Source: Pseudomonadota bacterium
Lineage (GTDB): Bacteria > Pseudomonadota > Alphaproteobacteria > Rhizobiales > Xanthobacteraceae
Reading direction: 5' to 3'
DNA: 64,000 nucleotides
NCBI GenBank assembly: GCA_023404675.1
Contig: JAEYAW010000033.1
Span: 62,001 to 126,000, forward strand
Positions 51,008 through 60,336 of this stretch are shown here, in pieces; positions within the stretch are counted from its first letter, which is position 1, and the number at the start of each line of letters is the position of its first letter. The position numbers and the translations under genes are program-made. Under the pieces are notes generated by a model. That model did no database searches, had not been told where the DNA came from, and saw only the letters and a program-made list of their open reading frames with translations.

Positions 51008-52251
51008 TGGCACTGGACCGCCGCTCCTTCATCGCAGGCGCGGCCGGCCTTGTGGCCGCCCAAGCGGTGAGCGCGGACGAGTCCGCGCGGCCTGTCCTGC
51101 ATCGCGGCATCAATCTCTGGCCGTGGTTTTCGCTGACGCGGGAGTTTCCGGCGCCCCGGACGGATTATGCCTGGCCGCCGTTTCAGCTCGATCGCCCGGT
51201 GCCGGTTCCGCGCGATCTGGCGCTGCTGCGCCGGATCGGCTTCGACTTCGCGCGGATTCCGCTCGATCCCGGCCCGTTTCTGGCGGCCTTGCCGCCACAG
51301 CGCGAGCAATTGATCGCGCAGGTGATGGATGCGGTGCGGCTGACGCTGGAGCACGATCTGGCCGTCGTGGTCAACGTTCAGGCCAATGCGGCGACGCATC
51401 ACTGGACTCCGCAGCGCATGTTCGCGAGCGTCGATGCGCCAGCCTTTCCGGCCTATCGCGATCTTGTCGCCGAACTCGCGATGCGGCTCGGCGACATCGG
51501 GTCACGTCGCGTCGTGCTTGAGCCGGTCAACGAACCGTTTCAGGTCTGCGGAGCGACCGAATGGACGCGGGTGCAGGCGGAGCTGTTGGGTGCGGCCCGC
51601 CGCGCCGCGCCCGGCCTCACGCTGGTGGCGACGGGATCATGTGGCAGCATGATCGATGGTCTCGAAAAACTGTCGGCGCGCGCATTGGCGGCGTTCGGGC
51701 CGCTGCTGTTCACCTTCCATTTCTACGAGCCGTATCTTTTTACCCATCAGGGTGCGCCATGGATGACGGGCGAGCCGATCTACCGGGCGCTGAACGCGGT
51801 GCCGTGGCCGGCCCAAAGAGGCAGCCTCGATGCCACGCTCGCCGCCGTTCGCGCGCGGATGGCCGTGCTCGGCCAACCCGCCGACGGATCGGGGCGCGCG
51901 GTCTACGCGGAGACCGAGCGCGTGCTCAAGGTTTATTTCGATGCGCAGCCGGATCGCCCGTTCATCGACAGTTACCTCCGACGCGTGCGCGACTGGGGCG
52001 CGCGGGAGGGCGTTGCCCCCGGCCGGATTCTGCTGGGCGAGTTCGGCGCGCTTCGGTCCGATGCGCGCTACGTTGCGTCCGGTGCGGCTGATCGCGCCCG
52101 CTATATCCGCGACGTGCGGCAGAGCGCGGAGGCGTTCGGATTCCCCTGGGCCTACTGGAATCTGTTCGACGGTTTCAGTCTGTTTGAGAGCGACGTCACC
52201 CGGCAGCCCGATCCCGCCATCGTATCGGCGCTGGGGCTGGTGATGCCGTGA
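51007..52251 (+). CDS. Tat-exported glycoside hydrolase family 5 protein (414 aa)
   Basis: The N-terminus MALDRRSFIAGAAGLVAAQA then VSADE is a twin-arginine signal with an AxA-like cleavage site. The mature part is a GH5 TIM barrel: VLEPVNEPF with acid/base Glu176 and ILLGEFGA with nucleophile Glu345, plus TFHFYEPYLFTHQGA and WAYWNLFDG. It would cut beta-glucan-type bonds in the periplasm. Coupling to a glycosyltransferase suggests it trims the polysaccharide made here. Its last 56 bp overlap the convergent polymerase-like gene. Confidence 0.9.
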   Translation: MALDRRSFIAGAAGLVAAQAVSADESARPVLHRGINLWPWFSLTREFPAPRTDYAWPPFQLDRPVPVPRDLALLRRIGFDFARIPLDPGPFLAALPPQREQLIAQVMDAVRLTLEHDLAVVVNVQANAATHHWTPQRMFASVDAPAFPAYRDLVAELAMRLGDIGSRRVVLEPVNEPFQVCGATEWTRVQAELLGAARRAAPGLTLVATGSCGSMIDGLEKLSARALAAFGPLLFTFHFYEPYLFTHQGAPWMTGEPIYRALNAVPWPAQRGSLDATLAAVRARMAVLGQPADGSGRAVYAETERVLKVYFDAQPDRPFIDSYLRRVRDWGAREGVAPGRILLGEFGALRSDARYVASGAADRARYIRDVRQSAEAFGFPWAYWNLFDGFSLFESDVTRQPDPAIVSALGLVMP

Positions 52252-53533
52252 CAGTCTGTGCGGGCTTGCGTTCGCGCCGGTAGAGGCAGAGCGCGACGAC
52301 GGCGAACTTGGCCGGCAGCGTGGTTTTCACTGCGATGGTCTCCGCGCCGTTCAGCAGGATGAACCAGACGGCCATCGGCAGCCACAGGCCGGGCCCGGTG
52401 ACGCGCACCAGTTCGACCATGAACAGGACGAACGCGCCGAGCACCAGCACGGTGATGATGCCGCCCTGATAGAGCAGCATGCGGACGACGGGATTCTCGA
52501 TGCCCCATTCCAGCCCGTTCACGCGCCGCAACGTGTCGACGAGGTGGAGATCCGGGCCGAAGATCAGGTCGCCGAGCGAGAACATGTTCAGCAGCGAGAA
52601 CATCTTTTCGCGTGCCTCTGCGCTGCCGCCATCCGAGACGAAGCGCGTCATCAGGTCGTCGAAGAATCCGAAAGCGATCAGCGCGCCGACCGCGAGCGGA
52701 ACGAGCGCCGCCATGGCGCACGCCGCTGCTGCTCCGATCAGCGACACCCGTCCCCGCAGCGCGCCGAGCAGGACGAACAGGCCATAGCCGAGACCGAACA
52801 TCAGCGAGGCGAGCAGCGCAGTTCGCCCGCCGAAAACAACCAGCGCCGCACTTTGGAGGCCGATGAGGATCGTGCGCGTGGTGGGCGTCAGCGTGCGCGC
52901 GCCGCTGAGCAGCGCCATCAGGTAGCACGCGGTCAGCATGGCGTTCGCCAGCGGGTGTCCCTGCAGCGCGGCGGAGCGCGTGTCGGATGCGAAGGCGATG
53001 CCATCGAAGCGGTAGGGAAAGAACAGGTGATGGGTCGCGAACTCCACCAGCGCCATGAGCGCGTTGACCGTCATCACCACATGCAGCATTGCCGTGAGCG
53101 CGGCCATCAACTCGTCGTCGGCATCCGCGAGCAGCAGCACCAGAAGGCATGATGCGATGTAGGTGTCGACCATGCCGCCGAGGCCAGGGCCCTGCCGGAT
53201 CACCGTGACGACGATGGCGAACATCGTGACCGCGAGCATCAGGACGGTCGCTGGCCGCACGGCGATCAGATGCAGCGTGCGGCGGATCGGGTTGCCGCTG
53301 CTAACGACACTCCATCCGAAGACCAGCACGATCATGTAGGTCGAGGGGTGGATCTTGGTGGCCGCGCTCCCCATCAGGCCGTCGTAGTTGTAGCCGACCA
53401 GCCACAGCATGCCGCCGGACACGCAGAGCAGCACCAGCACCGAAGCGAGAATGCCGAAGCGGGTCAGCGGGTCCAGCCGCTCCCATCGCGGCACGCTCGC
53501 GCTTCCGGCGACGCCGTGCGCCAGCGCGCTCAT
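52196..53533 (-). CDS. O-antigen ligase/polymerase-like protein, VpsF family (445 aa)
   Basis: Ten or more hydrophobic segments (FGILASVLVLLCVSGGMLWLV, TYIASCLLVLLLADADDELM, TRTILIGLQSAALVVFGGRTALLASLMFGLGYG). A long loop carries GGSAEAREKMFSLLNMFSLGDLIFGPD and EWGIENPVVRMLLYQGGI. The G-G-R-T-A-L helix and the late N-P-V/W loop resemble the Wzy/WaaL family and VpsF. It would polymerise or ligate the repeat units. It ends inside the GH5 gene on the other strand and starts one base before the Wzz-like stop. Confidence 0.82.
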   Translation of the reverse strand: MSALAHGVAGSASVPRWERLDPLTRFGILASVLVLLCVSGGMLWLVGYNYDGLMGSAATKIHPSTYMIVLVFGWSVVSSGNPIRRTLHLIAVRPATVLMLAVTMFAIVVTVIRQGPGLGGMVDTYIASCLLVLLLADADDELMAALTAMLHVVMTVNALMALVEFATHHLFFPYRFDGIAFASDTRSAALQGHPLANAMLTACYLMALLSGARTLTPTTRTILIGLQSAALVVFGGRTALLASLMFGLGYGLFVLLGALRGRVSLIGAAAACAMAALVPLAVGALIAFGFFDDLMTRFVSDGGSAEAREKMFSLLNMFSLGDLIFGPDLHLVDTLRRVNGLEWGIENPVVRMLLYQGGIITVLVLGAFVLFMVELVRVTGPGLWLPMAVWFILLNGAETIAVKTTLPAKFAVVALCLYRRERKPAQTVTASPAPAPIRWRDRAAG

Positions 53534-55687
53534 CTAGGCCTGTGCCTGCGGGTCGAGGAGGATGGTCCCGCCGATCGAGCGGCCCATGATGCGGGCGGCC
53601 TCGACCACCCGCAGGATGTCGCTCTGCGGGGTGTCGTACAGGCGGGCGACGAGGACGATTTCCTCGACAGCTCCGATCAGCGGCGCGATCTTCACATTCT
53701 GGCTGAGCACGCCGCCGTCTGCCACCACCAGATCGAACTGGTTGCCGGCGTCGGCCAGCAGACGCGCGGCCGACGCGCGCCCGAGCATCTTCTGCTGTGC
53801 GGTGTGCGGCCGTCCGGTCGGCAGCAGGGCGACATCCTTCGTTCCGTCGAGGCGTTGCAGCGCCGCCGCCAGTGTGCAGTCGCCGCGCAGGACATCGAGC
53901 AAGCCCGGCGGCTCGTGCTCTCCGCCGTCCTGTTCGGCATCGGCGTCGATGTAGAGCACGCGCGCACCCTGCGACGAAGCCGCTTCGCCGAGAAGACCCA
54001 CGGTTGCCACCCTGTCGGCGACATCCGCCGCAACGGATGTGAGCAGAACGCTACGCGCCTCGCGCGGCCGGCGGCTCTCGTCGCTGAACAGCATCAGGAG
54101 CGCGAGCCCGGCCACGTTCGCGGCGTGCGGACCTGCGGGCGGACCGGACGATGTCTTCGCTCCCAGCGGCCAGCGGGTGGCTCCGGCCTGTCCGGTCTTC
54201 AGAACGCCGATCACCGGCGCGCCGATCAGGTTTTCCGCCTGGGCGATCGAGAACAGATGCGGCGAGGAATATTCCCGCAGCAGCGCGAAGCCGGCGCCGC
54301 AGCCGAGGCCGAGCACTGCGGCTCCGAGCACCAGCAGCATGGTCGGAGGCCAGCTCGGCTGTTGCGGCGGCTGCGCCTGACTGATGATGCGCACGTTGCT
54401 GGTGTCGAGATTGGCCTGCTCCTTCGTCTCCTGCGCGCGCAGCATGAAGGAGGCGTAGACGGCGCGGACCGCTTCGAGGTCGCGCTGCAGATCGCGCAGC
54501 CGGACCATGGCCTGATCGGCGTCCTTGGTCTGGCGCGTCAGCGCATCGAGCTTGGCGGCGAGCAGTTTCTCGTTGCTCTGCGCCCGCTCGTAATCGGCGC
54601 GGACGGCCTGATCGGAGCGGTCGATCTCGGTGGTGATGAGTCGGCGCAGGTTGGCGATCTGGCTGCGGACCGCCTCGATCGCCGGATAGCGCGGGCCGTA
54701 CTGGCTTTGTAGATCGGCTTCACGCTGGACCAGTGCGGCTTCCTGCTCCCGCAGCCGCGATACCACCTGCGACTGCACGGCTTCGGGCGAGCCGCCGGCC
54801 ACGCTGCCCTGCCGGCGCTGCTGCGCGATCTGCTCGACCTGCGATTTCAGCATCGCCGTCCGCGCCTGCGCCGCCGACAGCTGGTTGCTGATCTCGGTAA
54901 GCTGCTGATCGCTGATCAGGCGTCCCGACGCGGCGACGAGGTTATGCTGGGCGCGGTAGCTCTCGACGGCGTTCTCGGCCGCCTCGACACGCTTGCGCTG
55001 CTCGGCGAGGCGGGCCGTCAGGGCCGAGGACGCCTCGGTCGCGGCCTGGCTGCGCGATTCGGCCTGATCGGCGAGATAGGCTTCGGCGATGGCGTTGGCG
55101 AGCTGCGCCGATTTGTCCGGATCGCGGGTGGTCACCACGACATCGACCACGAACACCTTGTCGGCGCGCCGCACGGACATCCTGCGGCGCAGATTGTTGA
55201 GGGTGCGGGCTTCGAGCGGGGTCAGCGCGCCGTCGGTCGTTGCCGTATCCGTCGGGCCGCGCCCCAGCAGGCGGCTCAGGAATCCCGCGCCGTTGAACTC
55301 GCTGTCGGCGGTGAGCTTCGTGGCGCGGATCGCGCGCATCAGCACGCCGGTCGACTGGATAACGCTGGCCTGGCTTTCGACCTGTGCGATGCCACCGTCG
55401 GGCGCCATCGCATTGGGGTTGACGTCGTTGCTGACGACGTTGCGATCACGCGGATCGATCAGGATTTGGGTCGCAGCGGTGTAAAGCCGGGGGGTGACCA
55501 GGCAATAGGCGAGAGTCGCGGCCGTGAGGATGCCCGCCACCGCGAGGATCGCGACCAGCCGATGGCGCAGGATGCGCCACAACTCGGACAGGTCGACAGT
55601 GCCGTCCGGCGGCCGATGATGGACATCCGGGGCGGCCTGCTGCACCTGCGTCTCCAGCCGGTGGGCAATGGAACCTGGACTTGCCAT
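53534..55687 (-). CDS. Wzz-type chain-length protein fused to a P-loop-less BY-kinase domain (717 aa)
   Basis: The N-terminal Wzz domain has a membrane helix at about 44-66 (VAILAVAGILTAATLAYCLV). Long coiled coils follow at about 170-420 (ARLAEQRKRVEAAENAVESY, RLREQEAALVQREADLQSQY), with the PxxP-like loop QAQPPQQPSWPP and a second helix at about 449-466. The cytosolic domain keeps VLYIDADAE (Walker B, about 577-585), but the P-loop site at about 548-566 reads LLTSVAADVADRVATVGLL, without GKT/S. No tyrosine cluster is present. Start chosen at ATG 55687 with AGAGGA; a TTG lies seven codons earlier. It controls chain length or export, probably without kinase activity. Confidence 0.88.
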   Translation of the reverse strand: MASPGSIAHRLETQVQQAAPDVHHRPPDGTVDLSELWRILRHRLVAILAVAGILTAATLAYCLVTPRLYTAATQILIDPRDRNVVSNDVNPNAMAPDGGIAQVESQASVIQSTGVLMRAIRATKLTADSEFNGAGFLSRLLGRGPTDTATTDGALTPLEARTLNNLRRRMSVRRADKVFVVDVVVTTRDPDKSAQLANAIAEAYLADQAESRSQAATEASSALTARLAEQRKRVEAAENAVESYRAQHNLVAASGRLISDQQLTEISNQLSAAQARTAMLKSQVEQIAQQRRQGSVAGGSPEAVQSQVVSRLREQEAALVQREADLQSQYGPRYPAIEAVRSQIANLRRLITTEIDRSDQAVRADYERAQSNEKLLAAKLDALTRQTKDADQAMVRLRDLQRDLEAVRAVYASFMLRAQETKEQANLDTSNVRIISQAQPPQQPSWPPTMLLVLGAAVLGLGCGAGFALLREYSSPHLFSIAQAENLIGAPVIGVLKTGQAGATRWPLGAKTSSGPPAGPHAANVAGLALLMLFSDESRRPREARSVLLTSVAADVADRVATVGLLGEAASSQGARVLYIDADAEQDGGEHEPPGLLDVLRGDCTLAAALQRLDGTKDVALLPTGRPHTAQQKMLGRASAARLLADAGNQFDLVVADGGVLSQNVKIAPLIGAVEEIVLVARLYDTPQSDILRVVEAARIMGRSIGGTILLDPQAQA

Positions 55688-55929
55688 TCCTCTACTCAGA
55701 CCATGCAATTACGGCGCGGATTGTTTCGCACAGTCCACGAGGATGGCCAGTGTGCCATCAACTTGGTTAACAAGTGCAGATTGCCTCAAATCCTGCGATT
55801 TTGCGGTCAGGTGCCGCGTTCCGATTCTGCCGTCGCCGGGTGAAAAGCTAACCGAATCGAAACGGGCAGCTCGCACAGTGCCCGTTGCTGCCGTGAAGCC
55901 GCCCGCCGGCACAGGGACAGATTTCAGCA

Positions 55930-57441
55930 ATGCGATTGAATTTATACATAAATATTGCTTCGTTACGGCGCTGGCATCTGGACCTGATTGCGCGGCTCGA
56001 TGGCATCGCAGGGCTGGATCTGGCCGTCGTGCGCGCGGATCGCGACGCGGAAGACCGGGCCGGATTGCGCGGTCTTTTCGGCATGGAAAAGTTTCTCCAT
56101 GGCCTGACATCCGCCGGCCCCTACGCGCAGGCGCGGATTGCGGACATGCGGGCGCGACCTGTCGCGGTGCCTCCCGACGCGGATCTCGCGATCGATCTCA
56201 CCGGCCACGCGCAGGCCGCTGGAAAGTGCTGGACGCTGCGGATCGACGGCAGGCCGGGAGAAGACGCGCTTATCGAATCGCTGCTGGCGGGGCGTGTGCC
56301 GCTCGCGGAGCTGGCCGAGGGCTCCACGGTGATCGCGGCCGGCCGCCTCGGAACGGAATATGGCGGCATTGTTCTTGCGAAGCTTGGCGACGTGCTGAGC
56401 CGTCTCGTCACCCTGATCGAGGTTGCGGTGAAGGGCGGACGACCGCACGTGCCGGCCTTGCCCGTCGCGGGTGCGCCGGCATCGCGGACGGAAGCCGCGA
56501 GCGTCGCTGTGGTGATGGCGAAAGAACTGGCAATGACCTGCGTCGACAGGGTCTATCGCCGGCTGTTCCACGCGCCGCACTGGCGGGTCGGCTGGCGCAA
56601 GCTGGACGGCCCCGATCTGTTCGATCTCGGACAGCATCCGGAAGCGGGCTGGCACGACCTGCCGGACGACGGCGAGCGCTTCTATGCCGACCCGTTTCCG
56701 ATTCTCCACCGCGGGCGTGTGACGCTGTTCGTCGAGGAGTACCCCCATGCGACCGGCAAGGGCATCATTTCGGCGGTGGAGTTCGGATCGGAAGGGCCGC
56801 TCGGATCACCGAGGCCGGTTCTGGAGCAGCCGGGACATCTGTCCTATCCGTTTGTCTTCGAGCGTGACGGCGATATCTGGATGATCCCGGAAAGCTGCAG
56901 CGCCGGGCGCGTCGATCTGTTTCGCGCGACCGCTTTTCCCGGCGGCTGGGTCCGCGAGGCCACGCTGATCGACGGCGTTGTTGCCAGCGACGCCACCCTC
57001 ATGGAGCATGGGGGGCTCTGGTGGCTGTTCGCCACCGTGCGCGACGGCGGCGGTGCGTTCTCCGACGCGCTTCACCTGTGGTCCGCGCCCGACTTCCGTG
57101 GCCCGTGGACCGCGCATCCGCACAATCCGGTGTTGATCGATATCGCCTCGGCGCGCCCGGCCGGCGCAATGGTGGTCCGCAACGGCGCACTGCTGCGTCC
57201 GGTGCAGGACTGCCGCTTCGGCTATGGCAGGGCGCTCGCCATCGCGCGGGTGACACGGCTTGATCAGCAAGGTTTTGATCAGGAGGTCGAGACCATTATC
57301 GGGGCCGGGCCGCGCTGGCCGGGCCGCCGCCAGCACACGCTCAACAGCGCGGGCGGATTCGAATTCACGGATGGCTCGGGGATGGCGCGGCGGCCTCTGC
57401 TGCCGGCGCAGGCTTCACTCGCCCTGCGCGCCAAGTTCTGA
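55930..57441 (+). CDS. GINT1-like protein with GH43-type propeller (503 aa)
   Basis: The N-terminal part (about 1-190) resembles a degenerate formyltransferase-like domain (ADLAIDLTGHAQAAGKCWTL). The C-terminal half is the beta-propeller region found in plant glucosamine inositolphosphorylceramide transferase-like bacterial proteins. It includes RFYADPFPILHRGRVTLFVEEYPH, LSYPFVFERDGDIWMIPESC, DATLMEHGGLWWLFATVRDG and RPAGAMVVRNGALLRPVQDC. The D-P and E-S-C/D-A motifs resemble active sites of GH43-like folds. A sugar-transfer or modifying role in polysaccharide or glycolipid synthesis is likely but not proven. Confidence 0.7.
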   Translation: MRLNLYINIASLRRWHLDLIARLDGIAGLDLAVVRADRDAEDRAGLRGLFGMEKFLHGLTSAGPYAQARIADMRARPVAVPPDADLAIDLTGHAQAAGKCWTLRIDGRPGEDALIESLLAGRVPLAELAEGSTVIAAGRLGTEYGGIVLAKLGDVLSRLVTLIEVAVKGGRPHVPALPVAGAPASRTEAASVAVVMAKELAMTCVDRVYRRLFHAPHWRVGWRKLDGPDLFDLGQHPEAGWHDLPDDGERFYADPFPILHRGRVTLFVEEYPHATGKGIISAVEFGSEGPLGSPRPVLEQPGHLSYPFVFERDGDIWMIPESCSAGRVDLFRATAFPGGWVREATLIDGVVASDATLMEHGGLWWLFATVRDGGGAFSDALHLWSAPDFRGPWTAHPHNPVLIDIASARPAGAMVVRNGALLRPVQDCRFGYGRALAIARVTRLDQQGFDQEVETIIGAGPRWPGRRQHTLNSAGGFEFTDGSGMARRPLLPAQASLALRAKF

Positions 57442-58516
57442 AGGCGAAGGCGGCATCGTCCGCGGCGACGGCCGCCCGGCCGAGCAATGTCCGCGCGCCG
57501 GTCATGGATTCCAGTGTGACGGACTCCGTGGCGAACCGGCGCTTGAAGTCCTCGCCCCCGCACATGAAATCGACCATCGAAAGCCCCCGGTCGAAGGACC
57601 ACTGGATGTAGTCCATCATCAGCACCATGCCGGGCGAGCAGCGCTCAAACTCGGGGTCGTAGGTGGTGATGAACGCCATCATCCGGTTGCGCTGGATCAG
57701 GTTGATGGAGATCGCGACCACCGCACCGGCGCATTCGAGCACGAAGACGTGGAGGACGCGGAGACGCGCCATCGCGTCGACCAGCGCACCGAGCGCAGGC
57801 GCGCCCTCGTCGAACAGGTCGGATTCGCGGCCGTGCCGCGCGAGCCATTTCCGTTTGAAGTGCGCGACCTGTTCGAGCAGCGGCCCGAGCGGCTCATCGG
57901 GAGCCATCAGGCGGAAGTTGACCTCGCCGGTCTCCTCCATGAACTTGCGGCCGCGCTTGTAGTTCTGTCGCACCTTCTTCGGATAGTGCTCGAACCATGC
58001 CGCGCCGCTCGGCCATGCGTTGGCGACGCGGTAGCTGGTCTCGCTGCGGTGATTGGTGCGCAGCGCGAGCGCCGCACTTTGCGGCTCGACCAGTTGCCTT
58101 GCCGCCGCGTCGGGCAGCAGCCGGTTGATGTAGGCCATGTCGAAGCCGCCCGCCGCGACGAACGCGCGCCACGTCGCGCGCAAGGCGGAATGATCGGCCT
58201 GCGGCGACACCAGGATATCGCCGTAGTCGGTGTGATCCTTCGCGGCCCATTCGAGAATGCGGATATTCCTGCGCCGAACCGTTGCAAACGGAAGCACGGC
58301 GTCGAGAGCCTCACCCTTCCAGACCAGCCCGATCAGGAGCGCGCGGCGCTCGCGCTGTGGCGTTGTGCGCCACCATGCATCGACCCACGCGTGACTCTGG
58401 AACACGAGTCCGTCGGCGCGTCGCCACAGATCGTCCCAGACGGACGCGACAGCGGCGAGCCGGCTCTCCGAGGTCACGATCTCCAGCCTGTAACCGGTCA
58501 TCGGCCCGGCGCTCAT
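57365..58516 (-). CDS. FemAB/GNAT-type acyltransferase (383 aa)
   Basis: Two tandem GNAT-like halves as in FemAB/CelD-family proteins: VWDDLWRRADGLVFQSHAWVDAWW at the start, HYPKKVRQNYKRGRKFMEE in the middle, and FVLECAGAVVAISINLIQ with MMDYIQWSFDRGLSMVDFMCGGEDFKRRFA at the end. The last block is the BcsL/CelD signature. Such proteins acylate sugars or lipids, often in cellulose or exopolysaccharide loci. ATG 58516 overlaps the stop of the upstream membrane enzyme (ATGA). Its end overlaps the GINT1-like gene by 77 bp. Confidence 0.82.
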   Translation of the reverse strand: MSAGPMTGYRLEIVTSESRLAAVASVWDDLWRRADGLVFQSHAWVDAWWRTTPQRERRALLIGLVWKGEALDAVLPFATVRRRNIRILEWAAKDHTDYGDILVSPQADHSALRATWRAFVAAGGFDMAYINRLLPDAAARQLVEPQSAALALRTNHRSETSYRVANAWPSGAAWFEHYPKKVRQNYKRGRKFMEETGEVNFRLMAPDEPLGPLLEQVAHFKRKWLARHGRESDLFDEGAPALGALVDAMARLRVLHVFVLECAGAVVAISINLIQRNRMMAFITTYDPEFERCSPGMVLMMDYIQWSFDRGLSMVDFMCGGEDFKRRFATESVTLESMTGARTLLGRAAVAADDAAFAFRTWRAGRVKPAPAAEAAAPSPSHP

Positions 58517-59502
58517 GGCGGAGCTTCTCCGGAGTGCGGATTGGCTTCCGGCATGCGCAGACCGAGCCAGCGCCGGACATGGCCCGCCATGCGGCGCAAC
58601 GGCATCAGATAAAGACCCCACAGCGACTGATACTCCCGCACGTCGCGGTCGATCAGTCCGAACTTGAAGTCCTCGTCAGGTTTCGGCACGCAGAGCGTCC
58701 CGAACAGCCGGTCCCAGAACGAGAACAGCAGGCCGAAGTTCTTGTCATAGTGACGCGGATCGACGCTGTGGTGCAACTGGTGCCAGTGCGGACACAGGAC
58801 TACGTTGTTCAGCGGCCCGAACGAAATCTTGAAATGCGTATGCCTGACGAAATCCATCATCAGGATGTTGCGCATGACATAGACATTGACGCCGAAGATG
58901 GTGAGCTCGACGAGGTTCATGCAGACCAGCGACCAGATGCCGAAGCAGATGCCTGGGATCACGCCGTCCCAGGCGCGATTCATCAACTCGTCCAGCGGAT
59001 GAACCCGATCCTTGGTCAGGCCGATCATCACCTCTGCGGAGTGGTGCACCTTGTGCAGCTCCCACAGGATCGGAATGCGGTGCTGCGCCACGTGATAGAG
59101 ATAGTAGGAGATGTCGTAGGCCAGCAGCATCGTGATGGTGAAGATCACCGTGATCAGCGGCGTTGCCGGGCCGGGGATCAGTGGCGCGTCGATGTTGAAG
59201 ATCGCCGCCAGGATCCGGTTGGTCCCGTAGCCGACCGCCACGACGAAGGTGATGCCCGCGGGTAGCATCAGAAACGGCATGATTGCCTTGCGTGTGACCC
59301 AGAACAGCAGGTCGGCCCGTGCGGATGGGTGAGTGATGATTTCGTTGGGAAACACGAAGTCGAAAAATTCGCGGAAACTCTTCTTCTCTGCGGCGCGCCA
59401 ATAGGCGATCAGGGCGCAGCCCAGCGCTGTCAGCGTCAGCAGCCCCGTCGCCAGAAGCGACGTGGCGGAAATCTGCTCCAGAATCCTGCTGATCAAATCC
59501 AT
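58513..59502 (-). CDS. Sterol desaturase family membrane di-iron enzyme (329 aa)
   Basis: Fatty acid hydroxylase/sterol desaturase superfamily. Three histidine clusters hold the di-iron site: YLYHVAQH, ELHKVHHSAE and CPHWHQLHHSVDP. Membrane helices include LITVIFTITMLLAYDISYYLY and VFVVAVGYG-type segments. It probably hydroxylates or desaturates a lipid, carotenoid or sterol-like substrate. Coupled by ATGA to the FemAB-like acyltransferase, it may make or modify a lipid that is then acylated or glycosylated (inference). Confidence 0.92.
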   Translation of the reverse strand: MDLISRILEQISATSLLATGLLTLTALGCALIAYWRAAEKKSFREFFDFVFPNEIITHPSARADLLFWVTRKAIMPFLMLPAGITFVVAVGYGTNRILAAIFNIDAPLIPGPATPLITVIFTITMLLAYDISYYLYHVAQHRIPILWELHKVHHSAEVMIGLTKDRVHPLDELMNRAWDGVIPGICFGIWSLVCMNLVELTIFGVNVYVMRNILMMDFVRHTHFKISFGPLNNVVLCPHWHQLHHSVDPRHYDKNFGLLFSFWDRLFGTLCVPKPDEDFKFGLIDRDVREYQSLWGLYLMPLRRMAGHVRRWLGLRMPEANPHSGEAPP

Positions 59503-60336
59503 CGCTGTCTCAAATCGTCGGCCGATGACAGAGCTATAGTCCCCGGCGGCCGCAGCCTAATAGACGTTTGGTGAGCACGCGCCACTCTCGCCGGTTAAGG
59601 TTAAGGTCCGGCTGCGCCGGATGTCAGACCCAGTCGCGAACCTCTCCATTCTGATGCCCGGCGACCCTGCACTGGTGCTCGCGTGTGCCCGCAGCAGTCG
59701 CGCCCAGTACGACCGTTGATCCCGCCGCGACCACAAGAATCTTAGCATGGGCCATGCGGAAGAGTCCGTGCGGGGAGATTATTAATATTTGGTGTATTTT
59801 TATCTTGTGCAACCAAAAATTGCAGACAAAATGGGAGTGGGACGGGGATCAGGCTCGTGTGGGGCACGCGATACATTCGTTTGGCCGTGGGGATGACTGT
59901 GTCTGCGGTGATGCCGGTGGGCCTCTGCTTTCGGATCGTCGTCCTGACACCCCAGCCCGCGACTGCGGTGCCGCTGCCTTGATGGCGGTGATGAGCTTCG
60001 CAGTCAGCTCTCTTTCCCGAAGCGGAAGGCCGGATCGCTCGCATATTCGTGTCCAGCAACGCGACATTCCCGCGCGCACCATCGCCGCCGCAACATTGCC
60101 GACCGCATCTTCCGCTGGGAGACAGGCGTGCCAAGATTTCATTGGGGGCGGATGATCCGGCTCACGGGATTGTCATGAAGCGTGGGATTTTTCTTCGCGC
60201 TGGACATGGGGACCGGGCTTGGATTTCGGTATTGTCGAGAGCGGATTTTGGCGACCCGGCTTTGATAGCATGATTTTGCTCCAGGGTGCTCCGCCGCAGC
60301 CGCTCACCCTGATGTCATGCCCCGGAGATTGTTTCG
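59503..60336. other. 834-bp stretch without a recognisable gene
   Basis: Short open frames occur on both strands, but none has a convincing start, codon pattern or domain. An AT-rich island at about 59780-59835 stands out from the GC-rich surroundings. A promoter for the dienelactone hydrolase gene is expected near the right end. A decayed gene or old insertion is possible. Confidence 0.5.
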
